Assembly: GCA_035276085.1 (NCBI GenBank)
Contig: DATELY010000233.1
Coordinates: 1 to 29,818, forward strand
Source: DATELY01 sp035276085
Lineage (GTDB): Bacteria; Pseudomonadota; Gammaproteobacteria; Steroidobacterales; Steroidobacteraceae
Length of the DNA: 29,818 nt
Reading direction: 5' to 3'
The position numbers and the translations under genes are program-made. Positions 1 to 6,951 of this stretch are shown piece after piece. Each line of letters opens with the position of its first letter. The first letter of the stretch is position 1. The notes below the pieces were generated by a model that saw nothing but the letters and a program-made list of their open reading frames with translations, searched no databases and was not told the DNA's origin.

Positions 1-118
1 CCGCGCTTTCATCCCGAGGGATGAAAGGGTTCCTCTCTGGCCGTAGCCTGTAGCCCGTAGCCCTTTCTTACTAGTTGCTCATCGCGCGGCGCACGACCTC
101 GAAGGGATGAAAGCGCGG
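1..118. repeat. Element bounded by 15-bp inverted repeats
   Basis: The first 15 bases (CCGCGCTTTCATCCC) are exactly complementary to 104-118, so the segment has perfect 15-bp terminal inverted repeats. A further inverted copy of the tip (CTTTCATCCC at 6-15 against GGGATGAAAG at 19-28, 3-nt loop) makes a small hairpin at the left end. The interior holds three GTAGCCY heptamers at about 43-63. No coding sequence is visible. It looks like a non-autonomous palindromic or MITE-like intergenic element. The window edge prevents judging whether it is complete. Confidence 0.6.
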
Positions 119-130
119 TAGCGCCTCTGA

Positions 131-159
131 CCAACCGCTAACCGCCAACCGCTAACCGC
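131..159. repeat. Heptamer tandem repeat (CCAACCG/CTAACCG)
   Basis: Two perfect copies of a 14-bp unit made of the heptamers CCAACCG and CTAACCG run from 131 to 158, with one more matching base. The period of 7 bp is shared with unrelated-looking arrays at 43-63, 5606-5636 and 5661-5691. It is non-coding and lies between the inverted-repeat element at 1-118 and aguA. Confidence 0.7.
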
Positions 160-300
160 ATCTTTCATACTAGACCATCGCCCGCTCTTCTCCCTTTGCG
201 CTGACCCTGAGACTGTCGAAGATTCGAAGCGCTCCTAAGCGCCCTTCGAAACGTTTAGAGTGCACGGAAGCACAGCAATCACTTTCATCGAACAACACGC
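160..300. other. Upstream region of aguA
   Basis: No gene is visible between the repeats and aguA. A TGAG-N-CTGTCGAAG motif at about 208-221 belongs to the same dispersed family as the copies at 22760-22791. Around 222-253 an imperfect inverted repeat with TTCGAA at both ends (224-229 and 245-250) could form a hairpin in the aguA leader. I see no convincing promoter and no Shine-Dalgarno sequence just before position 301. Confidence 0.4.
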
Positions 301-1431
301 ATGCCGCAAACCCTCGACACGACACCCGCCAGCGATGGCTATCGCATGCCCGCCGAGTTCGAACCGCACGCGGGCTGCTGGATGCTCTGGCCCGAGCGCG
401 CTGATAACTGGCGTCTTGGGGCAAAGCCGGCGCAGCAGGCGTTCGCGGCGGTGGCGACGGCCATCGCGACGAGTGAGCCCGTGACCGTCGGTGCATCGGC
501 GCGGCAGTACGAAACGGCGCGCACGATGTTGCCCAGCCTGATCCGCGTCGTGGAGCTGTCGAGCAACGATGCCTGGATGCGCGATGTGGGGCCCACGTTC
601 GTGATCGATGGCAACGGCGGCGTGCGCGGCGTCGACTGGATGTTCAATGCCTGGGGCGGCCTGAATGGCGGCCTGTACTTTCCCTGGGATCAGGACGATC
701 TGGTCGCGCGTAAGGTGTTGGAGATCGAAGGGCGCGAGCGGTATCGCGCGCCGTTGATCATGGAAGGCGGTGCGTTTCACGTGGATGGCCAGGGCACGCT
801 CATCACGACCGAAGAATGTCTGCTCGATCCGAATCGCAATCCGCATCTCGACAAGGGACAGCTCGAGATCCTGTTGCACGAGTACCTGGGAATCTCGACG
901 GTGATCTGGTTGAGCAAAGGTGTGTACCTGGATGAAACCGACGGGCACGTCGATGAGTTGTGCTGTTTCGTGGCGCCTGGCGAGGTGGCATTGACATGGA
1001 CCGACAACAAGCGCGATCCGCAATATGCCATCTCGCACGATGCATACGACAAGCTGATGCAGGCGCGGGATGCCAAGGGCAGGCGCCTGAAGGTGCACAA
1101 GCTGCCTCAGCCGGGTCCGTTGCACATGACGCGCGAGGAGGCCGCCGGGCTCGATGTGATCGAGGGCACGAAGCGCCGTGCGGCGGGAGATCGGCTCGCG
1201 GGCTCGTATGCCAACCTCTATATCGGTAACTCCGTCGTCGTCATGCCCTTGCTGGACAAGAAGACCGATGCCAAGGCGGCACGCGTGATCAAGCGTCTGT
1301 TCCCGCGCCACAACGTGATCGGTGTGCAGGCCCGTGAGATTCTGCTGGGCGGCGGCAACATTCATTGCATCACTCAGCAGGTGCCAGCGGCCAGAATGGC
1401 GAAGGCGCACTCGCGGACGAGGTCACGATGA
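301..1431 (+). CDS. aguA: Agmatine deiminase
   Basis: A 376-residue cytoplasmic enzyme of the peptidyl-arginine-deiminase superfamily. It hydrolyses agmatine to N-carbamoylputrescine and ammonia, the first step of the AguAB route from arginine to putrescine. The N-terminus has the family signature RMPAEFEPHAGCWMLWPER (residues 15-33). Active-site elements are all present: MRD at 93-95, DGHVDE at 214-219 with the catalytic His, and the nucleophile Cys356 in GGGNIHCITQQ. Length is normal for the family. The start at 301 fits the usual AguA N-terminus although no clear ribosome binding site precedes it. No aguB is visible in the window. The stop codon overlaps the start of the downstream polyphosphate kinase gene (ATGA at 1428-1431), implying translational coupling. 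The C-terminal tail after residue 360 is basic and probably unstructured. Confidence 0.95.
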   Translation: MPQTLDTTPASDGYRMPAEFEPHAGCWMLWPERADNWRLGAKPAQQAFAAVATAIATSEPVTVGASARQYETARTMLPSLIRVVELSSNDAWMRDVGPTFVIDGNGGVRGVDWMFNAWGGLNGGLYFPWDQDDLVARKVLEIEGRERYRAPLIMEGGAFHVDGQGTLITTEECLLDPNRNPHLDKGQLEILLHEYLGISTVIWLSKGVYLDETDGHVDELCCFVAPGEVALTWTDNKRDPQYAISHDAYDKLMQARDAKGRRLKVHKLPQPGPLHMTREEAAGLDVIEGTKRRAAGDRLAGSYANLYIGNSVVVMPLLDKKTDAKAARVIKRLFPRHNVIGVQAREILLGGGNIHCITQQVPAARMAKAHSRTRSR

Positions 1432-2909
1432 ACAAACCGTCTGCATCCACGCCAGGGAAGGTCAAGTTGCTCAGCGCCGTGCGCAAGCGCAGCGCCGAGC
1501 ATGACATCGATGCGGTACGTGACAAACTGCTCGCCGCCCAAGTGGAGCTGCATGGTTCCAAGCGCTGTGCGCTCATCGTCGTTCTCACCGGTGTGCCGAC
1601 GGCCGGCCGCAGTGAGGCGGTCAATGAGTTGCTGGAATGGGTGGATCCAAAGCACGTCTCGGTGCATGCGCTGGATCCGAAAGATCCAGCGGCTCGCGGG
1701 CGCACGCGACTGTGGCCGTACTGGATCCGAGTGCCTGCGCGCGGCCGCATCGCCATCTTCTTCGATGGCTGGTACGAGCGGCCGTTGCGCGAAGCGCTCC
1801 ACAAGCCGAAGAAGGCGCGCGCTCGCGAACCCCGCGAAGCGCAAGTCATTCGCCGCTTCGAAGCGATGCTCGTGCGCAATGGAGTGCGCCTGGTGAAGGC
1901 GCACTTCACGATCGATCGCGAGACGCAACGCGAGCGACTGCAGGCACTGGCGAACGATGAGCTCACCGCCGCTCGGGTCACCAAAGAAGATCTCTGGCTC
2001 GCGAAGCATCACGAACGCTTCAATCGTGAGTGGCAACGGTGGCATGAGTTGACGGAGCAGTCGTTGGCGCCCTGGCACTTCGTGGCCCAGGGCGGGCACA
2101 AGGAGCGTGCAGCGGAGCTCGGACGATTGATGCTGGCAGCGCTGGACGAATCACAGGACGCTGCGGCGGTTGTGCCGCACGAATTCGCCGCTGTCGCCGA
2201 AGCGCCGACGTTGCCCCCGGATCCACTGCCCGAGTGCTCGGACGCACACTACGATCGTGACTTGCCGAAGCTGCAGATCGATCTGGCGCTGCTCACGCGC
2301 AAGAAGAGGTTTCGCAAGCGCGGCCTCGTGCTCGCATTCGAGGGCATGGATGCCGCGGGCAAGGGTGGCGCCATTCGACGCATCACCCATGCACTGGATG
2401 CGCGGCAGTACAGAGTCGTGCCCGTGTCCGCTCCAACGCCTGAGGAACTGCTGCACCCGTATCTATGGCGCTTCTGGCGCGAGACCCCGCGCCGCGGCAG
2501 GACCGCGATCTTCGACCGCTCGTGGTACGGACGCGTGCTGGTGGAACGTGTGCGCGGTTTCACGCCCGAATCCGATTGGCAGCGTGCCTACGATGAGATT
2601 CGCGAGTTCGAGCTCGAGCTGCACGAGGGCGGCTTCGTCGTCAAAAAGTTCTGGCTTGCGGTGAGTGAAGCCGCGCAGCTGCAACGTTTTCAGGAGCGCG
2701 AGTCGGACCCTTTGAAACGTTTCAAGGTCGATCCCGAGGACTGGACCAATCGCAAGCTTTATGCGGACTATCAGGTCGCCGCGGCCGAGATGCTGGCGCG
2801 AACTCATGCCGAGCATGCGCCCTGGGTGGTGATTCCGGCGGATGACAAGAAGGCGGCACGGCTCGAGGTGCTGCGCAGCGTCGTGGAGTCGTTGCGGGAT
2901 GCCATTTAG
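1428..2909 (+). CDS. pap: Polyphosphate:AMP phosphotransferase (two-domain PPK2)
   Basis: A 493-residue two-domain PPK2-family enzyme expected to transfer phosphate from polyphosphate to AMP, giving ADP. The C-terminal domain has an intact Walker A (GMDAAGKGGA, from residue 306) and Walker B (AIFDRSWYGR, Asp363). The N-terminal domain is a degenerate copy: its P-loop reads GVPTAGRS (from residue 55, Arg in place of Lys) and the second motif is IFFDGWYER. This asymmetry is typical of fused PPK2 proteins, and I infer that catalysis resides mainly in the C-terminal half. The start at 1428 is chosen over an upstream in-frame ATG at 1365 because it matches the usual N-terminus and overlaps the aguA stop codon. 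The pairing with agmatine deiminase is unusual and suggests a shared stress or starvation role. Confidence 0.93.
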   Translation: MNKPSASTPGKVKLLSAVRKRSAEHDIDAVRDKLLAAQVELHGSKRCALIVVLTGVPTAGRSEAVNELLEWVDPKHVSVHALDPKDPAARGRTRLWPYWIRVPARGRIAIFFDGWYERPLREALHKPKKARAREPREAQVIRRFEAMLVRNGVRLVKAHFTIDRETQRERLQALANDELTAARVTKEDLWLAKHHERFNREWQRWHELTEQSLAPWHFVAQGGHKERAAELGRLMLAALDESQDAAAVVPHEFAAVAEAPTLPPDPLPECSDAHYDRDLPKLQIDLALLTRKKRFRKRGLVLAFEGMDAAGKGGAIRRITHALDARQYRVVPVSAPTPEELLHPYLWRFWRETPRRGRTAIFDRSWYGRVLVERVRGFTPESDWQRAYDEIREFELELHEGGFVVKKFWLAVSEAAQLQRFQERESDPLKRFKVDPEDWTNRKLYADYQVAAAEMLARTHAEHAPWVVIPADDKKAARLEVLRSVVESLRDAI

Positions 2910-2929
2910 GCACACATGCCGAGGTCCGC

Positions 2930-3052
2930 GTCCCCTCCCTTGCGTAGCGTGAGCGAAGCGGGGGAGGGACAGGGTGGGGGCGTTCGGAAATGTCGGTGCG
3001 CTCGACCAGAGCCCCCATCCTGTCCTTCCCCCGCTTCGCAAGGGAAGGGACG
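2930..3052. repeat. Inverted pair of CCCTCCC/GGGAGGG repeats, possible bidirectional terminator
   Basis: Two copies of the same GC-rich repeat lie head to head: one at about 2930-2981 (GTCCCCTCCCTTGCG to GGGTGGGGGC, with an extra short duplication of the TAGCG part) and its inverse at about 3011-3052. They can fold into one long hairpin, and each copy also has internal CCCTCCC/GGGAGGG pairing. They sit between the convergent pap and DUF3187 genes, so they may end transcription from both sides. No T-tract is visible. A third copy is at about 4044-4080. Confidence 0.7.
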
Positions 3053-3073
3053 TACTCACGAGTGATGTCCGAA

Positions 3074-4123
3074 TCACCAACTCGTGCTCAACCCCAACAC
3101 GAACACCACGTCTGGCGACGCTTCCACTTTGAGGTCCTCGCTCACGCCGAGGTGAATCGCAAGAGCGTCACTGGCTTGAATCCGGCCGCCCACGGTAAGG
3201 ATCACCGCATCACCAAAGTAGTCGACGTCCGTGTGCTTGATGGGTTTCGTATGTGCCTGTGCTTGCACCACCAACCCGACCTTCGACGTAACGTCGAACT
3301 GCACCCCAGCGAAGCCGCTCCAGATCACCGCTTTCTGATCGTCGAACACGCCATCGCCCGTATGCCCCGTCGCGCTGACTTGAGCAAACGTCACCCATCG
3401 CGATCCGAGGCGATGTTCAGCAGCTACCGTTGCGCTCAGGTTCCAATCGTCGTCCGGCGCAAGGTAGGCATCATCGGCGCCCGTGGGCGCTTCCAGGTTG
3501 AGCCAAGTCACCAGCGAAGACTTGTCTGACTGCACCCACGTCCCGGCCAGCGACACCATCAGATCGCCGATGCCTTCGGTGCTCGTCGTGCGGGTCACGT
3601 ATGACTGCTGACCCGAGCGGCGATACCACGCCAGCATCTCATCGCGCCGGAACAGCGGACGATCGCCTTCCGAAAAACCGAACACATCGTGAAAGTCGTC
3701 GATGAAGCCATCGAGCACACCGGGTCCAGTGTATTGATAAGGCAACTCGACGCGCACGGCCACGCGATTTTCGAATGCGTGCGTGACGGACATGCGCAGC
3801 TCGCGCGTTTCGGCATCGAGGATGAAGAGCTCGTTGCCGACCACATCGACGATGGCGGTCGAGGCCCAGTTCAGCGTGGCGGTGACTTGGGTTTGACCGG
3901 CGGTGAGCGATGGGAGCGGTGCGGGCAAGCCGACCGACGCGAGAAATGGATTTTGGTTGGAGGTGGGAAGCGGCTCGGCGATGCTGGCAACAGGAAGTAG
4001 AAATACAGAAGCGAGCACGCTCAGCCACCGCGCTTTCTTGTTCCCTCCCTTGCGAAGCGGGGGAGGGTTAGGGTGGGGGCAAGCGGCAGCGTCTCTCCGC
4101 GCGTGCAAGCGTCCGAGGAGCAT
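3074..4123 (-). CDS. DUF3187 family outer-membrane protein
   Basis: A 349-residue exported protein, if read from the ATG at 4123, which overlaps the upstream stop codon (TGATG). Residues after the signal sequence (LASVFLLPVASIAEP) match the DUF3187 family: alternating beta strands, PYQYTGPGVLDGFIDDFHDVF near the middle, and a C-terminal aromatic residue (LSTSW), consistent with a beta-barrel in the outer membrane. Molecular function is unknown. The first 25 or so codons read through a dispersed intergenic repeat (4044-4080) and yield PHPNPPPLRKGG, a typical product of translated repeat DNA. A GTG at 4018 would remove this and leave a normal signal peptide (314 residues). The true start is therefore uncertain. 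It is the last gene of the leftward envelope operon. Confidence 0.75.
   Translation of the reverse strand: MLLGRLHARRDAAACPHPNPPPLRKGGNKKARWLSVLASVFLLPVASIAEPLPTSNQNPFLASVGLPAPLPSLTAGQTQVTATLNWASTAIVDVVGNELFILDAETRELRMSVTHAFENRVAVRVELPYQYTGPGVLDGFIDDFHDVFGFSEGDRPLFRRDEMLAWYRRSGQQSYVTRTTSTEGIGDLMVSLAGTWVQSDKSSLVTWLNLEAPTGADDAYLAPDDDWNLSATVAAEHRLGSRWVTFAQVSATGHTGDGVFDDQKAVIWSGFAGVQFDVTSKVGLVVQAQAHTKPIKHTDVDYFGDAVILTVGGRIQASDALAIHLGVSEDLKVEASPDVVFVLGLSTSW
4044..4080. repeat. Dispersed CCCTCCC/GGGAGGG repeat inside the 5' end of a gene
   Basis: This is a third copy of the repeat seen at 2930-3052: CCCTCCCTTGCGAAGCGGG, then GGAGGGTTAGGGTGGGGGC. It lies between the two candidate start codons (4123 and 4018) of the leftward DUF3187 gene and is read through in frame from the upstream start. 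Confidence 0.75.
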
Positions 4124-5280
4124 CAGAACCAGATCGAGAAGAACAGCTGATAAACATTGGCCCCATAGCTGTACATCGGCTCCGCACCCGGCAAGGAGTC
4201 CGGATCGCTGCCCTGGCTCTTGCGCGCGTCGCGGAAGTCTTTGAAGTCGAATTCCATGCGGTCGAGATAGAAGCTCAGCGTGCCCTTCTTGATCCAGTTG
4301 TAGTGCAGGTTGGGGAATTCGTACGTAGCGCCGAGGTGCACCGACATGCTGTCGAACGTCGAGAGCTCCTTGTCGCGGCCCATGAAGTTCTGGAAGTCGC
4401 GGCGCGGGAACAGGTCTGCGTAGAAGTCGGCGTGATCCTGCGTGTAGTAGCGGAAGCTGGTTTCGAAGGTCCACGGCCCCAACGGATGCGTGTAGCCCAC
4501 TTCGAACGTGCTGGCGCGAATGCCCCAGTCGTCATCGTAGAAGCGATAACTGCCGTCGACGGCGGCGCGATAAGGCAGGTAGTACTTGCCGCTCAAACTG
4601 ACGGCGTTGCTGGTATGCGTGTGCGGATAAATTTCGGTCGCAAGTCCCACGGCGCCGGATTCGTCCACATAGCGGAAGAAGCGATACGGATTGTTGAGAT
4701 AGCCCTCGTCCGTGATCGTCTCGAGATTGAGCGAGAGGATGAAGCGCTTCGTGAGAATCTGCGAGACGCCGACGCGGTACGTCTTGCGATCCACGTCTTC
4801 TTTGAAGTTGGGATCGATGCCGTCGGTGATCGTGTCGCGTCGACGCACGGTATCGGACCCTTGCGCGTAGCTCATCGTGATCGTCGTGAGATCGCCGAAG
4901 AGATCCTGACTGATCGCGAAGCTGCCCGTCTTGGCCTGATAGTCGTCTTCATCGCTGTTGATGAAGTTGAGGCTGTACGTGGTCTTGCCGCGCAAGTAAT
5001 CGAAGCCGAGGCTGTACTGCGTGCGCTCTTCCTTGTATTCGCTCGCGCCGCTGACCTTCACGTCGATGGACGCGCTGGTCACGAAGTCCTGATAGTAGTT
5101 GGCGGTAACCGAGTACTTCTCGGCCATGGTCTTGCGCACCAGCACCGAGGGGCCGTGAATCGTCACGCCGCCACCCTCATAGCGGTGATATAGCGCATCC
5201 GCACGGTCTTCGGGGAGGACGGTTGCCAGCGCGGGTACAGCGGACAGCGTGCCCGTAATCAGCGCCAGCAGCCACACCAT
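4123..5280 (-). CDS. DUF3570 family outer-membrane barrel protein
   Basis: A 385-residue protein when started at the ATG at 5280, which gives a clean signal peptide (MVWLLALITGTLSAVPALA). The mature part is rich in alternating aromatic strands (YSVTANYYQDF, TTYSLNFINSDEDDY, YYLPYRAAVDGSYRFYDDD) and ends in FFSIWF, the usual C-terminal signature of an outer-membrane beta-barrel. It matches the DUF3570 family, function unknown. In my recollection DUF3570 is often encoded beside a DUF4266 lipoprotein and a thioredoxin, as here. An in-frame start at 5388, overlapping the DUF4266 stop codon (TGATG), would add 36 residues of repeat-like sequence before the signal peptide. I prefer 5280 on protein grounds, though neither start has a strong ribosome binding site. 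Confidence 0.85.
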   Translation of the reverse strand: MVWLLALITGTLSAVPALATVLPEDRADALYHRYEGGGVTIHGPSVLVRKTMAEKYSVTANYYQDFVTSASIDVKVSGASEYKEERTQYSLGFDYLRGKTTYSLNFINSDEDDYQAKTGSFAISQDLFGDLTTITMSYAQGSDTVRRRDTITDGIDPNFKEDVDRKTYRVGVSQILTKRFILSLNLETITDEGYLNNPYRFFRYVDESGAVGLATEIYPHTHTSNAVSLSGKYYLPYRAAVDGSYRFYDDDWGIRASTFEVGYTHPLGPWTFETSFRYYTQDHADFYADLFPRRDFQNFMGRDKELSTFDSMSVHLGATYEFPNLHYNWIKKGTLSFYLDRMEFDFKDFRDARKSQGSDPDSLPGAEPMYSYGANVYQLFFSIWF

Positions 5281-5387
5281 CAAAGACCGGGGGCTTGGGA
5301 CCTGCGACCTGTGGAAGAGACGCGCGCTGCGCCGGCCTTCCGAACCCCAGGCCTCATGGCTCACGCCCCACGCCTTAACTCCTGTCA
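5281..5387. repeat. Repeat-like spacer between DUF4266 and DUF3570 genes
   Basis: This spacer contains short heptamer-phased stretches. TGGGACC and TGCGACC stand side by side at 5296-5309, and GCTCACG, CCCCACG and CCTTAAC at 5359-5379. It remains open in the DUF3570 frame and would encode a peptide containing SQVPSPRSL if translation began at 5388. The pattern resembles inserted intergenic repeat DNA rather than evolved coding sequence. Confidence 0.5.
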
Positions 5388-5699
5388 TCACAAACATCCG
5401 CAGCCGCCACCCGAGCCGCCCAACGCGCCGCGAGCGCCTTCACGCGCTTCGTAGACGTGATGGATGTAGTTCGTCGACACGGGATTGGGATCGAAGGACA
5501 TGATCGGATCCGCCAGCGCTTCACGCTCGTAGGGTTTCACCCATGGCTCGATGTTGCCGCAGCCGGCGAGCAGAATGAATGTGGCCGCGAGCGCACTCGT
5601 CCTGCGGGCAACAGGCCACGGGTTACGGGCCACGGCCAGAATGGTGCTGAAGGCTGTCTTGCCGTAGCCCGTAGCCCGTAGCCTGTTGCCCATCGTCAT
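5388..5699 (-). CDS. DUF4266 small lipoprotein with C-terminal Cys-Gly-Cys
   Basis: A 103-residue lipoprotein. The ATG at 5699 follows AAGGAG (about 5702-5707 on this strand) and overlaps the tlpA stop codon (TGATG), so the start is well supported. The signal sequence is unusually long and odd: about 35 residues precede the hydrophobic core ALAATFILLAGC, whose LAGC is the lipobox. Those residues (including GNRLRATGYGK and ARNPWPVARR) are encoded by two heptamer repeat arrays. The mature part (PYEREALADPIMSFDPNP, then NYIHHVYEAREGARG) is the DUF4266 core, and the tail is a Gly-rich stretch ending CGCL. The tail cysteines could form a disulfide, bind metal or carry a modification; all are inference. 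It sits between TlpA and DUF3570, a context I recall as recurrent. Confidence 0.82.
   Translation of the reverse strand: MTMGNRLRATGYGKTAFSTILAVARNPWPVARRTSALAATFILLAGCGNIEPWVKPYEREALADPIMSFDPNPVSTNYIHHVYEAREGARGALGGSGGGCGCL
5606..5691. repeat. 31-bp imperfect inverted repeat made of heptamers, inside the DUF4266 gene
   Basis: 5606-5636 and 5661-5691 are inverted copies of one another over 31 bp with three transitions and a 24-nt loop. Each arm is built of 7-bp units (GGCCACG, GGTTACG; GTAGCCC, GTAGCCT). In the leftward mRNA, two of the three differences become G-U pairs, leaving one mismatch. The hairpin begins 8 nt after the first base of the DUF4266 start codon and lies wholly inside its signal-peptide region. 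Confidence 0.85.
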
Positions 5700-6202
5700 C
5701 ACTCCTTCAGCAATGCTCGAATCTGTTCTTGATACTTCGCTTCATCGCCGGGGCGATAGCCCGGATGCAAGTAACGCACGGTGCCTTTGCGATCGATGAA
5801 AATCGAGCTCGGCATGGCCTGCACGTTGTAGAGCTTGCTCACTTCGCTCTTGCTGTCGAGCGCAACCGGAAAGCTCACGGCCACCTTCGACAACAGGCGT
5901 TCCGCATCGGCCGGCTTCTCGTCGACATTCACACCCACGAGCGTAAAGCCCAGGCGGCCGTACTTCTGATACATCTGCTCGAGCAATGGCATTTCCTGAC
6001 GGCACGGTCCGCACCAGCTCGCCCAGAAATTGATCATCACGACCTGGCCACGCAGCTTCGCCAGGGACACCGCATCGCCCGCACGTGTCGGCAGGCTGAA
6101 GTCAGGTGCCATCTGCGCGCTTGCACCGGCCAATGAGCTTACGGCGAACACTGCCAGCAGCGCCGCAACGCGCGCAAAGCGATTCATATTCAATCGACGC
6201 AT
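5699..6202 (-). CDS. TlpA-like periplasmic thioredoxin (thiol:disulfide reductase)
   Basis: A 167-residue exported thioredoxin-fold protein. The signal peptide (MNRFARVAALLAVFAVSSLAGASA) is followed by the AhpC/TSA-redoxin fold: APDFSLPTRAG, then VVMINFWASWCGPCRQEMP with the active-site WCGPC, and the cis-Pro loop AMPSSIFIDRKG. Such proteins keep cysteines reduced in the periplasm, notably haem-binding CxxCH motifs for cytochrome c maturation. The locus encodes several CxxCH proteins and a CGC-tailed lipoprotein, so these are plausible substrates (inference). The ATG at 6202 follows GAGG at about 10 nt; an alternative ATG is at 6187. The stop codon overlaps the start of the DUF4266 gene, so the two are translationally coupled. 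Confidence 0.93.
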   Translation of the reverse strand: MRRLNMNRFARVAALLAVFAVSSLAGASAQMAPDFSLPTRAGDAVSLAKLRGQVVMINFWASWCGPCRQEMPLLEQMYQKYGRLGFTLVGVNVDEKPADAERLLSKVAVSFPVALDSKSEVSKLYNVQAMPSSIFIDRKGTVRYLHPGYRPGDEAKYQEQIRALLKE

Positions 6203-6249
6203 GGTCGTATTACCTCGATGGGGAGGGACATACCCATGCGCATCGTCCG

Positions 6250-6951
6250 TCAGAAGAAGAAGCTCAATCCGAGATGCGCCTCTAAGTTCTGCGACACCTT
6301 CTTGTCGCCGAGCAGATCGGTGTCGAAGAGGTGATCGCGGAAATCGACATGTATCGAGAGCCAATCGGTCGGCAACACGCGATAGCCGAAGCCGGCATTC
6401 ACCGTAAAGCGGTCGTCGTCGGCGAACGACGTCGCACCGATGCCGGCGATCACATAGAACGCTGTGTTGTAGGCACGATTGGGGCCCACGAAGATCTCGC
6501 CGGGCAACGCATTCCAACCGACTGACAACGCGTAGTAGCTATATTCGCGCTGGCTTTTCGTCAGCAGCTGTGCGGAGCCGGAGAGCACTTCGTAGCTCGT
6601 CTTGCCGGCCTTGCTTTGCCCATAGGTGCCCTCGAGGAAGAAGTCTTCCGTGAGGTGATAGGCCGCGCGTACGCCGTACACGACGTTGCTGCCGAAATCC
6701 TCGATGCTGAGGACGCCGACATAGGGACCGATTTCGAAGTCCTCGGTGTCGATCTTCGGCCGATGGATCTCGCGACGCTCCACTTGGGGATTGATGATTG
6801 GCTGCGAGTTCGAGCTTTCACTGCTCGACTCGGCAGCCTGAGTTTCGCCGGCAGTCTGCGGGGCAGGTGCCTCGTCGCTACGCCACAGCGCGCAACCCGA
6901 CAGCGCGCTGAGCGCGAGCGTTACAGAAAGAATGCGAAGCCCAACTTCCAT
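6250..6951 (-). CDS. Lipid-anchored outer-membrane beta-barrel protein (TIGR04565-like)
   Basis: A 233-residue protein with a lipoprotein signal (MEVGLRILSVTLALSALSGC, lipobox LSGC). A Ser/Glu/Ala-rich linker to about residue 55 leads to a barrel domain: IGPYVGVLSIEDFGSN, AAYHLTEDFFLEGTYGQS, YYALSVGWNALPGE, TFHVDFRDHLF-like strands, and the end LGLSFFF. The aromatic C-terminus is the BAM recognition signature. It resembles the outer-membrane beta-barrel domain family (OMP_myx_plus). Function is unknown; a small eight-strand barrel is likely from its length. The start at 6951 overlaps the end of the upstream SH3-barrel gene by 31 bases, which implies cotranscription and coupling. The two proteins are related in architecture and may be partners. 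Confidence 0.85.
   Translation of the reverse strand: MEVGLRILSVTLALSALSGCALWRSDEAPAPQTAGETQAAESSSESSNSQPIINPQVERREIHRPKIDTEDFEIGPYVGVLSIEDFGSNVVYGVRAAYHLTEDFFLEGTYGQSKAGKTSYEVLSGSAQLLTKSQREYSYYALSVGWNALPGEIFVGPNRAYNTAFYVIAGIGATSFADDDRFTVNAGFGYRVLPTDWLSIHVDFRDHLFDTDLLGDKKVSQNLEAHLGLSFFF

Noticed and set aside
235..1410. Minus-strand frame of 391 codons across aguA
   Set aside because: The plus-strand protein has all agmatine deiminase active-site motifs; the opposite frame has no recognisable features.
1365..1427. Upstream in-frame ATG at 1365 for the polyphosphate kinase gene
   Set aside because: It lies inside aguA coding sequence and adds 21 residues with no family match; the ATGA overlap at 1428 is the natural start.
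2990..3529. Plus-strand frame of 179 codons starting in the repeat pair
   Set aside because: Starts inside repeat DNA and runs antisense to the DUF3187 gene; no ribosome binding site.
4303..5193. Plus-strand frame of 296 codons opposite the DUF3570 gene
   Set aside because: Val/Ala/Glu/His-rich shadow of a barrel gene with signal peptide and terminal aromatic motif.
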